Assembly (NCBI GenBank): GCA_002281005.1
Contig: NCFD01000004.1
Coordinates: 1-15,156, forward strand
DNA: 15,156 nucleotides
Direction: 5' to 3'
Source: Acidocella sp. 35-58-6
GTDB lineage: Bacteria; Pseudomonadota; Alphaproteobacteria; Acetobacterales; Acetobacteraceae
Shown here: piece by piece, positions 6,268-14,540 of the stretch
Position numbering within the stretch: position 1 is the stretch's first letter
Layout: each line of letters starts with the position of its first letter
Made by a program: the position numbers and the translations under genes
The notes under the pieces: model-generated
Database searches by the model: none
What the model saw: the letters and a program-made list of their open reading frames with translations, nothing else
Told to the model about the DNA's origin: nothing

Positions 6268-7598
6268 AATGTCTCAGCCAGGATTTTCCGCAGCGTGTCT
6301 AGGAACATTTTAGTATGGCCCGCGTTGAAGCATAAAGGTGGCCGGATTTTCAACGTGTGCCCATAAAGACCGGCCGCACCGATGAGAATGCCGTGCTGTT
6401 TCATTGCGTTGATGACGTGGCTCGCCATCGCTGGGTCTGGGGCACCGCTGGCTGGGTTGTTGAAATCCAGGCCAATGAACAAGCCGGCGCCCCGCACATC
6501 GCCGATCTGGTTGAACTCAGATTGTAGCGCTTTCAGGCCATCTTTTAGCATAGCGCCGGTCAGGGCTGCATTGGCGATCAGATTTTCCTCGGCAATCACA
6601 TCGAGAACCGCAAGGCCTGCAGCGGCGGCTACCGGGTTACCGCCAAATGTGTTGAAATATGATGTTTCCCGCGTGAAGGCCGTGAGATATTCCGGGCTGG
6701 TGACGACGCCGCCCATAGGAAAGCCGTTGCCCATCGGTTTACCCATGGTGATGATGTCCGGGATGATGCCATGCCGCGCAAAGCCCCACATGCCGCCACC
6801 GGTGCGGCCAAAGCCTGGTTGCACTTCATCGGCAATAAACAAGCCGCCGGCTTCGCGCACAATAGCGGCGGCTTGTTGCAGGAACCCCGGTGGGTCCGCG
6901 AAAATGCCGTCGCTTGAAAAAATACTATCGGCAAAGATGCCAGCGAAGCCGTGGCCGCTGGCGCGCAGATCATCGATGGCGGCCTGGATTTGGGCGGCGA
7001 ATTGCGTGCCGATGTCGCCATTCGGCGCCGTGCGCGGGTCGGGCGCTGGAACGGTGCGCACATGCGGTGCCGCGTTTTGAGACTTGAACGAAGACGGCGA
7101 GATATGTTCAACGGCACTGGTGTTGCCGTGATAGGCACTGCTGGTGACGATGAAGCCGCGCGCATTGGTAACATTTTCGGCGATGCGAAGGGCTACATCG
7201 TTGGCCTCGCTGCCGGTGCAGGTCATGACTAGATTGCAAAGTGGGGCAGGGAACGTGGCAAGCAGCCGCTCAGCATAGGTTTCCACGATGCGCACCAAAT
7301 AGCGCGTATTGGTGTTCAGCGTTCCGGCCTGCCGCGCGATTGCCTCCACCACGCGCGGGTGGCAATGGCCGACCGAGGGTACGTTGTTGTAAACATCGAG
7401 ATAGCGCTTGCCGTTGGTGTCATAGAGGAAAGCGCCCTCACCACGCACCATCTCAATTGGCTGCTCATAGAACAACACTGAAGCCGCGCCAAAGGTGGCC
7501 TGACGTCGTGCCACGCGCTCCGCAAGGAGGGGCGGCATATGGCTGGTATTGTTGGCATCGAAGCGGTTGAGGTCGAGAATTTGTTTGGTGGCACTCAT
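6264..7598 (-). CDS. Class III PLP-dependent aminotransferase / phospho-lyase-like enzyme, 444 aa
   Basis: This is a complete fold-type I class III PLP enzyme. G129-S130-E131-A132-N133 binds the PLP phosphate, IADEVQPGFGR (255-265) carries D257 for the pyridine nitrogen, and K287 in TMGKPMGNGFPMG is the Schiff-base lysine. The GKPMGNG form of the lysine motif is shared with ethanolamine-phosphate phospho-lyase, 5-phosphohydroxylysine phospho-lyase and AGXT2 (family knowledge). In those lyases the phosphorylated amine loses ammonia and phosphate to give an aldehyde. The ATG at 7598 overlaps the kinase stop (ATGA) and is preceded by CGGAGA at 8 bases. Sitting directly after a kinase gene, it most likely acts on the kinase's phosphorylated product, but an ordinary omega-aminotransferase cannot be excluded. 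Confidence 0.92.
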   Translation of the reverse strand: MSATKQILDLNRFDANNTSHMPPLLAERVARRQATFGAASVLFYEQPIEMVRGEGAFLYDTNGKRYLDVYNNVPSVGHCHPRVVEAIARQAGTLNTNTRYLVRIVETYAERLLATFPAPLCNLVMTCTGSEANDVALRIAENVTNARGFIVTSSAYHGNTSAVEHISPSSFKSQNAAPHVRTVPAPDPRTAPNGDIGTQFAAQIQAAIDDLRASGHGFAGIFADSIFSSDGIFADPPGFLQQAAAIVREAGGLFIADEVQPGFGRTGGGMWGFARHGIIPDIITMGKPMGNGFPMGGVVTSPEYLTAFTRETSYFNTFGGNPVAAAAGLAVLDVIAEENLIANAALTGAMLKDGLKALQSEFNQIGDVRGAGLFIGLDFNNPASGAPDPAMASHVINAMKQHGILIGAAGLYGHTLKIRPPLCFNAGHTKMFLDTLRKILAETL

Positions 7599-8581
7599 GG
7601 CGATGTCTCCGAAAGATAACGCGCCGCCAGGGCAACCGTGCCGTGGGTGTAAGCTTCACCCATCGACTGCGCTGTGGGGGTTTCAGCATGGGTTGCAATC
7701 CAGGCGGTAAGTTGCAGACGCCGGAGCATCACAAACATCGGCAACGCCTGCGCGTGTTCATCAGCCAATGGTGCGACATGCCGATAACCAGCCAGCCAGG
7801 CTTTCATGAGTTCGGGAATAAAAGGCTCGTGTTCCATGAAGCTAACAGAGGCGGCGAAGTCGTAAACAAACCAGCTCATGCCGCAATCATCGAAGTCGAT
7901 TACGCCGAGGCGTTCACCTTCCACCAACAGGTTGGCGGCGCGCATGTCGCAATGGATGAGCCCGAAACGGTCCGGGGTTTGGCCGTAGGCTTTGGTCTGG
8001 GCGGCCAGCAAGGTGACGACGCGCTCAAGGGTTGCCTTGCCCGCGGCATCCAGCCCCAGTGCCAGGCGCCAGTCGCCCCAATGGGCTTCGGGGCCGATGA
8101 TGGTCTCAAAACACCAGAGCTTTCGAGCAAAATTTTCCGGCCTGACCCATTGGCGGCTATGCTGATGCAGCCGTGCTGTAATCCCGCCAAGGACCCCGTA
8201 CCATTTAACAAGGTCATGCGATGTGTCGGGCTCCTCGCCTGACATATATTCAAAAGCAACTGCGAAGCGCTCGCTCTGACCATCCGAGAATGTCGTCAAC
8301 ACCTGCCCGCTTGATGTGGCAATTGGCCGTGGCGTGGTGATGACGGCAGCTTCATGCAGCGCTGCGATCCATGCCAGCTCGGAACGGATTTCCGCCTCGC
8401 TGTGGTAATGCGGGCGATGCACGCGCAGGATCAGCCGGGTTGCGCCGTCTTCGGCCAGATAGGTCGCATTTTCGGAGATGGTGAGACGCCGAAGTTGGGC
8501 GGATGGTGAAAGACCCCAGACCGGCAACGCCGTGCGAAGACCAGATTCCAGGCGGTTGAGGAAATCTTGATCATACAGCAT
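7595..8581 (-). CDS. Aminoglycoside-phosphotransferase/choline-kinase-fold small-molecule kinase, 328 aa
   Basis: The C-lobe has the catalytic loop LIHCDMRAANLL (208-219), giving catalytic D212 and N217, then VIDFDDCG (227-234) with the Mg-binding D229. The N-lobe carries ATRLILRVHRP (47-57). These place it in the APH family, near homoserine kinase II, SrkA and hydroxylysine kinase, which phosphorylate hydroxyl groups on small amines or amino acids in the cytosol. The frame extends to a TTG at 8602, but the ATG at 8581 is preferred: AAGG lies 7 bases upstream and the promoter places the transcript start near 8604. It is the first gene of a three-gene operon with a PLP enzyme and a DeoR regulator. 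By analogy with the hydroxylysine kinase and phospho-lyase pair, it probably prepares a substrate for the downstream enzyme. The actual substrate is unknown. Confidence 0.9.
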   Translation of the reverse strand: MLYDQDFLNRLESGLRTALPVWGLSPSAQLRRLTISENATYLAEDGATRLILRVHRPHYHSEAEIRSELAWIAALHEAAVITTPRPIATSSGQVLTTFSDGQSERFAVAFEYMSGEEPDTSHDLVKWYGVLGGITARLHQHSRQWVRPENFARKLWCFETIIGPEAHWGDWRLALGLDAAGKATLERVVTLLAAQTKAYGQTPDRFGLIHCDMRAANLLVEGERLGVIDFDDCGMSWFVYDFAASVSFMEHEPFIPELMKAWLAGYRHVAPLADEHAQALPMFVMLRRLQLTAWIATHAETPTAQSMGEAYTHGTVALAARYLSETSP

Positions 8582-8610
8582 GTGCGAACCTTGGCGTGAC
8601 AAGAGTTGTG

Positions 8611-8638
8611 ATTACAACATATTTTTGTTGTACCTCAA
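8611..8638 (-). promoter_or_regulatory. Candidate sigma70-type promoter of the kinase-PLP enzyme-DeoR operon
   Basis: On the minus strand TTGAGG (plus 8633-8638, 4/6) and TGTAAT (plus 8611-8616, 5/6 to TATAAT) are separated by 16 bp. The expected start near 8604 gives a leader of about 23 bases before the ATG at 8581. Palindromes cover the spacer, implying repressor control. Confidence 0.5.
8613..8632. promoter_or_regulatory. Candidate DeoR-type operator 1, 7-bp-arm palindrome
   Basis: TACAACA (8613-8619) and TGTTGTA (8626-8632) form perfect inverted arms around a 6-bp T-rich centre. The site fills the spacer between the -35 and -10 of the kinase promoter. It is assigned to the operon's own DeoR protein by position only. 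Confidence 0.5.
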
Positions 8639-8648
8639 ACATATTGTT
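8638..8648. promoter_or_regulatory. Candidate DeoR-type operator 2, AACA-TAT-TGTT
   Basis: AACATATTGTT is a second small palindrome. It shares AACATATT with operator 1 (8616-8623), with the two copies exactly 22 bp apart, about two helical turns. That places both on the same DNA face, upstream of and overlapping the -35. Arms are short, so chance is possible. Confidence 0.35.
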
Positions 8649-8676
8649 CACAAACTGTAAAAATCTGCAGTGGCGG

Positions 8677-10452
8677 TTAAGCGATGCTTTGCTGAGATTT
8701 CAAATAAGCCCGCCAGCCGCCATGCGCGGTGATATCGGTGGCTCCTGCCAAGGCGTAAGCCTCGCACAAAAATCCTGGATGCACCGTGCCATCTGCCAGG
8801 CTGACCCGGCCGATCCCCATCGGTGCGGGTAAAGCAGCCACAAACCACCCAAAAGCCTCGGGTGTCAGCGCCCACACTTCCACAGCAATGCCTGCACCCA
8901 TGAAGCCTGGGCTGCGTGCCAAGCCAGGCTTCGGCGGCGTAGTGGGAAGCGCGTACAGCTTGTAGTCGGGGGCGGTGCTGGTGGCGGATACCAGCCGGGC
9001 GCCGAGATTGATCAGTTCATGATTGAGAACCATCCCGCTAAGATGCGCCCCCGCCACGACCAGCATCACTTCCTCAGGTTCCGGCTGACTAAATCCTGAT
9101 CGCGGTGACGCACGGCGCACCCCCGCCCCTGCACCCAGCGCCTGATGCAAGGTGCTGGTATAGCCTGCCAGGGAGGCTTCAGAAAAAGCCGGGCCGATCA
9201 GGCTAACGCCAAAGGGTAAACCAGTGCTGCGAAACCCAGCAGGCAGGGCAATGGCCACAAGGTCGAGCAAGTTCACAAAATTGGTGTAGAGCCCCAGTGT
9301 CGCGTTATGCGCAATCGGCTGTTCCTGCATTTGCGCCACGGTGAAGATGGTGGGGGCGGTGGGTAGGAGCAACGCGTCCACCCTTGCCAGCTCAGCCAGG
9401 GCTGCATGGCGTAAGGCCTGTACCTTGTAGATGTCGGTAAAAGCGTCGGCTGCAGAATATCGTTCAGCACCGCCAATGATCTCCCGCACGGTGGGCTCGA
9501 ACGAGGCGGCGTGAACATCATAAAATGGTTTTACCGCTGCGAGGCGTTCCGCCACGTAAGCGCCACCGTAAAGCAGTGCTGCAATGTTGCGGAACGGTGC
9601 GTAGTCGATCTCCTGTACCACCCAGCCAAGTGCGGCAGCCTGCCGAACGGCGGCTTGATACAGCGCAGCGGCGGCTGCATCACCTGCAAAATCGCGGTCC
9701 CGGGCTGCCAGTACACCCAGCCTTGGTGTGGTTGGCAAAGTTACAGTTTGCACGGGGCGGGAATAAGCGTCCGCAGCGTCATACCCTTGCGCGGCTTGCA
9801 ACACCGCCATGGCATCAGCGGCGGAATTGGCGAATACCGCCACGCAGTCGAGGCTTTTGCAGGCGGGCACGACACCGGTAGCAGGGATCAGCCCGATGCT
9901 GGGCTTCAGCCCCACAATGTTATTGCACGCGGCGGGTACCCGGCCCGAGCCGGCGGTATCGGTACCTAGAGCGAATGCCGCCAGCCCCGCCGCCACGGCC
10001 ACCGCCGAGCCCGAGGACGAGCCGCCGGAGATGTAATCAGCGTTGAACACTGAGCGGGGTGCCCCGTAGGGCGAGCGCGTGCCGTTCAATCCGGTGGCAA
10101 ACTGGTCTAGATTTGCCTTGCCAAGCAGTATGGCTCCCGCCGCCCGCAGCCTGGCCACCACGGTGGCGTCCACTTTAGGGATGTAGGCAAAATCCGGGCA
10201 GGCGGCGGTGGTGGGCATCCCCGCCACGTCGATATTGTCCTTCACCACAAATGGCATTCCGGCCAGCGGCAGAGACATATCCATCCCCTGAGCCACCGCC
10301 CGCGCGTCCTCCCGCGGCACTAAGGTGATGAACACCGCTTTGTCAGGCCAGGCCTCGATACGGTCGTATAATGAATCCACAAGGGCCGCAGGCGTTAACC
10401 CGGCGGCAAAGGCGGCGTGCAGGGCGGGGATCTCCAATAATTCGGGGATCAT
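8677..10452 (-). CDS. atzF: Allophanate hydrolase (AtzF type), 591 aa
   Basis: This enzyme hydrolyses allophanate to two ammonia and CO2. The amidase-signature domain (about 20-440) has K71 in VVKDNID, cis-Ser S145 in ISGGSSSGSA and nucleophile S169 in GTDTAGSGRVPA. The Lys-Ser-Ser spacing (74 and 24 residues) is the same as in AtzF as I recall it (K91, S165, S189). The C-terminal domain (about 465-591, from EEVMLVVAGAHLSGM) is the AtzF-specific extension, so this is not a generic amidase. Length is normal (about 600). The ATG at 10452 lies 6 bases after the carboxylase stop, with CGGAG overlapping the end of that gene. It is the last gene of the carboxylase operon and completes release of nitrogen from the carboxylated substrate. 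It is a separate gene, not fused to the carboxylase as in yeast urea amidolyase. Confidence 0.96.
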   Translation of the reverse strand: MIPELLEIPALHAAFAAGLTPAALVDSLYDRIEAWPDKAVFITLVPREDARAVAQGMDMSLPLAGMPFVVKDNIDVAGMPTTAACPDFAYIPKVDATVVARLRAAGAILLGKANLDQFATGLNGTRSPYGAPRSVFNADYISGGSSSGSAVAVAAGLAAFALGTDTAGSGRVPAACNNIVGLKPSIGLIPATGVVPACKSLDCVAVFANSAADAMAVLQAAQGYDAADAYSRPVQTVTLPTTPRLGVLAARDRDFAGDAAAAALYQAAVRQAAALGWVVQEIDYAPFRNIAALLYGGAYVAERLAAVKPFYDVHAASFEPTVREIIGGAERYSAADAFTDIYKVQALRHAALAELARVDALLLPTAPTIFTVAQMQEQPIAHNATLGLYTNFVNLLDLVAIALPAGFRSTGLPFGVSLIGPAFSEASLAGYTSTLHQALGAGAGVRRASPRSGFSQPEPEEVMLVVAGAHLSGMVLNHELINLGARLVSATSTAPDYKLYALPTTPPKPGLARSPGFMGAGIAVEVWALTPEAFGWFVAALPAPMGIGRVSLADGTVHPGFLCEAYALAGATDITAHGGWRAYLKSQQSIA

Positions 10453-10458
10453 GATGTG

Positions 10459-13400
10459 TTACTCCGGTTCAATAACGCCCAGCCGCTGGCCGGCGCGGAC
10501 GGCCTGGCCCGGGGCGGCCGCGAGGCTGGCCAAACGCCCGGCGGCCGGGGCGAGCACGCGCACTTCCATCTTCATGGATTCCAGGATCATCAGTGGCTCG
10601 CCCACCGCCACCATGTCACCCGCCGACTTCAGGATTTGCCAGACGCTACCAGGCACCGGTGCCGCAATGCTGCGTGCGCCTGATGGCAAGGTGTCCTCTG
10701 GCAATGCAGGCGGCAGGTCTGGCTCGTCGAAGCTGTGCAGCCCCTGGGCGATCCATGCCTCGCGCTCGGCGGCGAAGGCAGCGCGCTGGGTGCGCTGGAA
10801 ATCCCCGATGCTCGCGGCGTTTTGCGCACAGAAATCCAGATGTGCCCGCAGCGAGAAGGCGGTTGTCTCAATGCGGGGCGTATAGCGTCCATGTGGGAAT
10901 GCCTCGCGCAGGTCAAGCAGTTCAGCTTCAGAGACTTCCACAAAGCGGATCTGGTCGAAATGCCGTAGTAACCATGGTTTTTCAAAAGGTGGTGCGCGGC
11001 GATGGGTGTTCCATACCTGAATGGTACGGCCAAAAAGCTGATAACCACCGGGCCCTTCCATACCATAGACGCACATGTAAGCACCACCAATGCCCACGGC
11101 GTTTTGCGGTGTCCAAGGCCGTGCCGGGTTATATTTGGTGGTCACGAGGCGGTGGCGCGGGTCGTAAGGTGTTGCCACCGGTGCCCCCAGATACACATCA
11201 CCCAGACCCAGAACCACGTAGGAGGCATCGAAGATAATTCGTTTCACATCGTCGATGCTCGACAGCCCGTTGATACGGCGGATAAACTCGATATTGTCTG
11301 GGCACCACGGGGCATCCGGGCGTGTTGTTTCCTGATATTTGCGCATCGCCAGACGAATTTGAGAATCATTCCATGAAAGTGGCAGGTAAAGCGTGCGGGC
11401 CTGCACCACCATATCCTCGGGGGCTGGCAAGTGTGGCAATATCCGATCCACCGCCGCAGTGATTTTTGCCACATTCGTTGCGGTGGAATCAAAATGAACC
11501 TGCAACGAGCGAATCCCCGGCGTGAGGTCGATAACACCCGGCACTCGCTCAGCCTCCAAAGCATCGCGCAGTGCTTGCGCGCGCAAACGCAAGGCGAAAT
11601 CGAGCTTCATATCGCCAAATTCAATCAGGATATTTTCGTCACCGGCGCGGCGGATCACAGTGTCCTTACGGGTCTCGATGATGGCCGGCGCGGCGTCGCT
11701 GCGGATAAACCGCACTGTATCGCCGGGCTTGAGTTGCCCCAGTTTCCAAAGGTCGTTACGCGTCACGACCGCCGGGCAAACAAAGCCCCCGAGCGAAGGG
11801 CCATCGGGGCCTAGCAGAATGGGCATGTCGCCGGTGAAGTCGATGGCGCCGACAGCGTAGGCGTTGTCATGGATATTGGACGGATGCAGCCCGGCCTCAC
11901 CGCCATCAGCGCGTGCCCATTTCGGCTTGGGGCCGATCAAACGCACGCCGGTACGGGCGGAGTTATGATGAACCTCGTAGGTGGATGCAAAGAGAATTTC
12001 AATGTCATCGTTGTTGAAAAAATCAGGTGAACCGTGCGGACCGTAACGCACTGCAAGTTCCCATTGATGCGTGAGGCTGGGCTGTTCTGCCGGTGTATGC
12101 GCTGGCAGCGGACGTGGCGGGTTGAGGCGCAAGGTATCACCGGCCCGCAGCGCCCCGCCGTTATGGCCGCCGAAACCACCGAGCGTGAAGGTGGCACTGC
12201 TACCGAGATAATCCGGCACATCAAAGCCGCCGCTCACCGCCAAATAGCTGCGCTGGCCCGGCCCAACAATACCGCCCAGCGTGAGGATTTGTCCTGCCTG
12301 CACGCCCACCGGCACAAACAACGGCACTGTTGTCCCATCCAAGGCCGCCACCATGGCGGCACCGGTCAACGCGATGGTGGTGGCGGCGTTGAAGCGAAGT
12401 GTAGGGCCGGTGTGGGTGATTTCCAGCGCAGCGGCTGAGGCTGCATTGCCCAATATCGCGTTCGCCAGGGCATGGCTGCGGCTGTCCATCGGGCCGGAGG
12501 GCGGCACCCCCACTTCCCAATAGCCGAGACGGCCCGGCAAGGATTGCAAACTGGACATCGCACCGCCATCCAGGACCGCTACGCTGCACGGCGTGTAGGT
12601 ATAGTGCGCCAGCGTGCGGGTGGTCATGTCGCCGGCGCAAAATTCGGTGAGTGCCAACACCTGCTGTAAGTAGCCGAGATTTGTCTCGATGCCGAACAAT
12701 GTGATCTGTGCTAGGGCTGTTCGTAGTTTTGTCAGGGCTTCATCGCGTGTGGCACCAGTGGCAATGAACTTGGCAAGCATCGGGTCGTAATAGGGTGAAA
12801 CAGCCGTGCCTGCTTCCACCCAAGTATCCACGCGCAAGTCAGAACCCGCGGCAAAGGCGGTGAGGGTACCCGCGCAGGGGGCAAAATTCTCCGCCGGGCT
12901 TTCGGCATACACGCGCACTTCCACGGCCGCACCCTGCGGTGTGAGCGTATCAGGCAATGTGAAGTCGCCAGCTGCCTGCTCGATCATCCAGCGCACCAGG
13001 TCCACGCCATAAACTTCCTCGGTCACGCCGTGCTCGACCTGCAAACGGGTGTTTACTTCCAGGAAGTAAAAATTTTGTGCCTGTGCGTCATAAACAAATT
13101 CTACCGTGCCGGCGGATTCATAATGCACTGATTTGGCCAGCGCGACGGCGGCATCCTGCAAGGCGGTTAGCGTGGCTTCGGGCAGGTTGGGTGCGGGGGT
13201 CTCCTCAACCACTTTTTGATTACGGCGTTGTAATGAACAGTCGCGAGCACCCAACGCTACCACGCCACCCTTGCCATCACCAAAAATTTGCACTTCAACA
13301 TGGCGCGCCCTGGCCACGTATTTTTCCAGAAACAAAGCAGCATTGCCAAAATTATTGGCAGCCAGGCGGGCGATCGAGGCAAAGCGCTCAGTGAGTTCCT

Positions 13401-13920
13401 CAGGCGTGGCACACAGCACCATGCCGATACCGCCGCCCCCGGCACTGCTTTTCAGCATCACCGGATAACCAATACGCGCCGCCTCACGCCGCGCGGCGTC
13501 GGCATCCGCCAGCACATCCGTACCGGGCAGCATGGGAACCCCTGCGCGCCGCGCCAAATCACGCGCTGTGTGCTTGAGGCCAAAGTCGCGCAAATGACCT
13601 GGGCGTGGACCGATGAATTTTATCCCCGCTGCTGCCAGACGCTCTGCAAATTCTACTCGCTCGGATAGAAAACCATAACCCGGATGCACCGCCTGGGCTC
13701 CTGTGGTGTGGCATGCTTCAATGATGGCATCGATGTTGAGGTAACTCTCGGCTGCCGCTGCTGGGCCGATCCGCACCGCCTCATCCGCCGCTAGCACAGG
13801 CGGGGCAAAACGGTCGGCATCGGAATACACCGCGACTGAGGCGATGTTCATCGCGCGCAACGTACGGCTGACGCGGGCAAGAATCTCGCCGCGATTGGCA
13901 ATGAGCACCTTGGTGAACAT
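10459..13920 (-). CDS. Biotin-dependent urea/guanidine carboxylase, 1153 aa
   Basis: This is a single-chain carboxylase. The biotin carboxylase part (1-450) begins MFTKVLIANRGEILAR and has ATP-grasp K157, the glycine loop SAGGGGIGM (159-167) and EVNTRLQVEHGVTE (288-301). The carboxyltransferase part has a KipA/AHS2-like half (about 460-760, GRLGYWEVGVPPSGPMD) and a KipI/AHS1-like half (about 790-1000, APWCPDNIEFIRRINGL). The biotinyl domain (about 1085-1150) has ESMKM with K1117 as the biotin site. The ATG at 13920 is preferred over an upstream in-frame start because the protein begins with the conserved carboxylase sequence there and the TAA of the preceding gene overlaps it by one base (TAATG). 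With two DUF1989 genes directly upstream and allophanate hydrolase downstream, guanidine is the more likely substrate than urea (inference from characterised operons of this type). It acts in the cytosol with ATP, bicarbonate and biotin. Confidence 0.95.
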   Translation of the reverse strand: MFTKVLIANRGEILARVSRTLRAMNIASVAVYSDADRFAPPVLAADEAVRIGPAAAAESYLNIDAIIEACHTTGAQAVHPGYGFLSERVEFAERLAAAGIKFIGPRPGHLRDFGLKHTARDLARRAGVPMLPGTDVLADADAARREAARIGYPVMLKSSAGGGGIGMVLCATPEELTERFASIARLAANNFGNAALFLEKYVARARHVEVQIFGDGKGGVVALGARDCSLQRRNQKVVEETPAPNLPEATLTALQDAAVALAKSVHYESAGTVEFVYDAQAQNFYFLEVNTRLQVEHGVTEEVYGVDLVRWMIEQAAGDFTLPDTLTPQGAAVEVRVYAESPAENFAPCAGTLTAFAAGSDLRVDTWVEAGTAVSPYYDPMLAKFIATGATRDEALTKLRTALAQITLFGIETNLGYLQQVLALTEFCAGDMTTRTLAHYTYTPCSVAVLDGGAMSSLQSLPGRLGYWEVGVPPSGPMDSRSHALANAILGNAASAAALEITHTGPTLRFNAATTIALTGAAMVAALDGTTVPLFVPVGVQAGQILTLGGIVGPGQRSYLAVSGGFDVPDYLGSSATFTLGGFGGHNGGALRAGDTLRLNPPRPLPAHTPAEQPSLTHQWELAVRYGPHGSPDFFNNDDIEILFASTYEVHHNSARTGVRLIGPKPKWARADGGEAGLHPSNIHDNAYAVGAIDFTGDMPILLGPDGPSLGGFVCPAVVTRNDLWKLGQLKPGDTVRFIRSDAAPAIIETRKDTVIRRAGDENILIEFGDMKLDFALRLRAQALRDALEAERVPGVIDLTPGIRSLQVHFDSTATNVAKITAAVDRILPHLPAPEDMVVQARTLYLPLSWNDSQIRLAMRKYQETTRPDAPWCPDNIEFIRRINGLSSIDDVKRIIFDASYVVLGLGDVYLGAPVATPYDPRHRLVTTKYNPARPWTPQNAVGIGGAYMCVYGMEGPGGYQLFGRTIQVWNTHRRAPPFEKPWLLRHFDQIRFVEVSEAELLDLREAFPHGRYTPRIETTAFSLRAHLDFCAQNAASIGDFQRTQRAAFAAEREAWIAQGLHSFDEPDLPPALPEDTLPSGARSIAAPVPGSVWQILKSAGDMVAVGEPLMILESMKMEVRVLAPAAGRLASLAAAPGQAVRAGQRLGVIEPE

Positions 13921-14540
13921 TACGCTTCGCTGATGATGATCTGAATGGGTGTAGGTGTGAAGCCGTTGCAGGGATTGTTCACCTGTGGGCAATTCGAGAT
14001 GAGCACTAGCGTGTCCATCAGCGCCTCCAATTCAACGTAACCGCCGGGGGCCGAAACACCATCATCCACCGTCAGTTCGCCGTCCGGACGGATAGGTACG
14101 TTCATGAAAAAATTCACATTCGAGACAATATCGCGTTTGCTCATGCCGTGCTTGGCTGCCAGCAGTAAAAAATTTTCTCGGCAGGCGTGCATGAAGCGTG
14201 TCTCACGCCCAAAACGCACGGTGTTGGATTCACATGAACACGCCCCAGCACAGGTATCATGAAAACCGCATGTGTCAGCCACCAACTTTACCAGTGGCCG
14301 GAGCTCGTTAGAGAGCAGAACAGAGCCGGTGGTGAGGTCGTAGCGGCCACCCGCGGCGGCCTGGGCGGCCAGCGTATCCTGCGCTGAATAGCGCTCCGAG
14401 ACATCTTGCGCATTATAAAATAGTGCATCCACGGCCTGCTGCGATTTCAAATCAACGATGCGCATCACCTGGCCGGTTTTCAATATAGCGGAATAGGGAG
14501 CGCGGGCGGGTACAAAAATATCAGAGATAATGCGGCTCAT
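13920..14540 (-). CDS. DUF1989 urea carboxylase-associated protein, probable carboxyguanidine deiminase subunit (Cys-rich), 206 aa
   Basis: This is a DUF1989-family protein with the motifs GQVMRIVDLKSQQAVDALFY (23-42), the metal-site-like cluster C91-x2-H94-D95-T96-C97-x3-C101-S-C103, and NVNFFMNVPI (141-150). Proteins of this type next to 'urea carboxylase' genes were shown in other bacteria to form a two-subunit carboxyguanidine deiminase (CgdAB), turning carboxyguanidine into allophanate and ammonia. The conserved His/Cys cluster is the likely catalytic metal site and marks this as the catalytic partner (inference). The ATG at 14540 overlaps the upstream partner's TGA by four bases (ATGA), and the stop overlaps the carboxylase ATG. 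An upstream in-frame extension to 14603 is rejected because it would overlap the partner gene heavily and lacks family similarity. I do not assign cgdA versus cgdB. Confidence 0.9.
   Translation of the reverse strand: MSRIISDIFVPARAPYSAILKTGQVMRIVDLKSQQAVDALFYNAQDVSERYSAQDTLAAQAAAGGRYDLTTGSVLLSNELRPLVKLVADTCGFHDTCAGACSCESNTVRFGRETRFMHACRENFLLLAAKHGMSKRDIVSNVNFFMNVPIRPDGELTVDDGVSAPGGYVELEALMDTLVLISNCPQVNNPCNGFTPTPIQIIISEA

Noticed and set aside
6382..7080. Long plus-strand open frame (232 codons) opposite the class III PLP enzyme gene
   Set aside because: It is antisense to a gene with clear PLP motifs; its Pro/Arg/Ser-rich, domain-free sequence is the usual shadow of GC-rich coding DNA.
7643..8242. 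Plus-strand open frame (199 codons) opposite the kinase gene
   Set aside because: It lies wholly within the kinase gene, has no recognisable family and no good ribosome binding site, so it is a shadow frame.
8655..8671. Small ACTG/CAGT hairpin with a T-run after the allophanate hydrolase gene
   Set aside because: Only 4-bp arms, and the T-run lies inside the loop, so it is not a credible terminator. The guanidine operon may read through into the kinase operon.
10325..11237. Plus-strand open frames of 186 and 214 codons opposite the allophanate hydrolase and carboxylase genes
   Set aside because: Composition is typical of reverse-complement shadows, and both cross the conserved biotinyl domain and operon junction.
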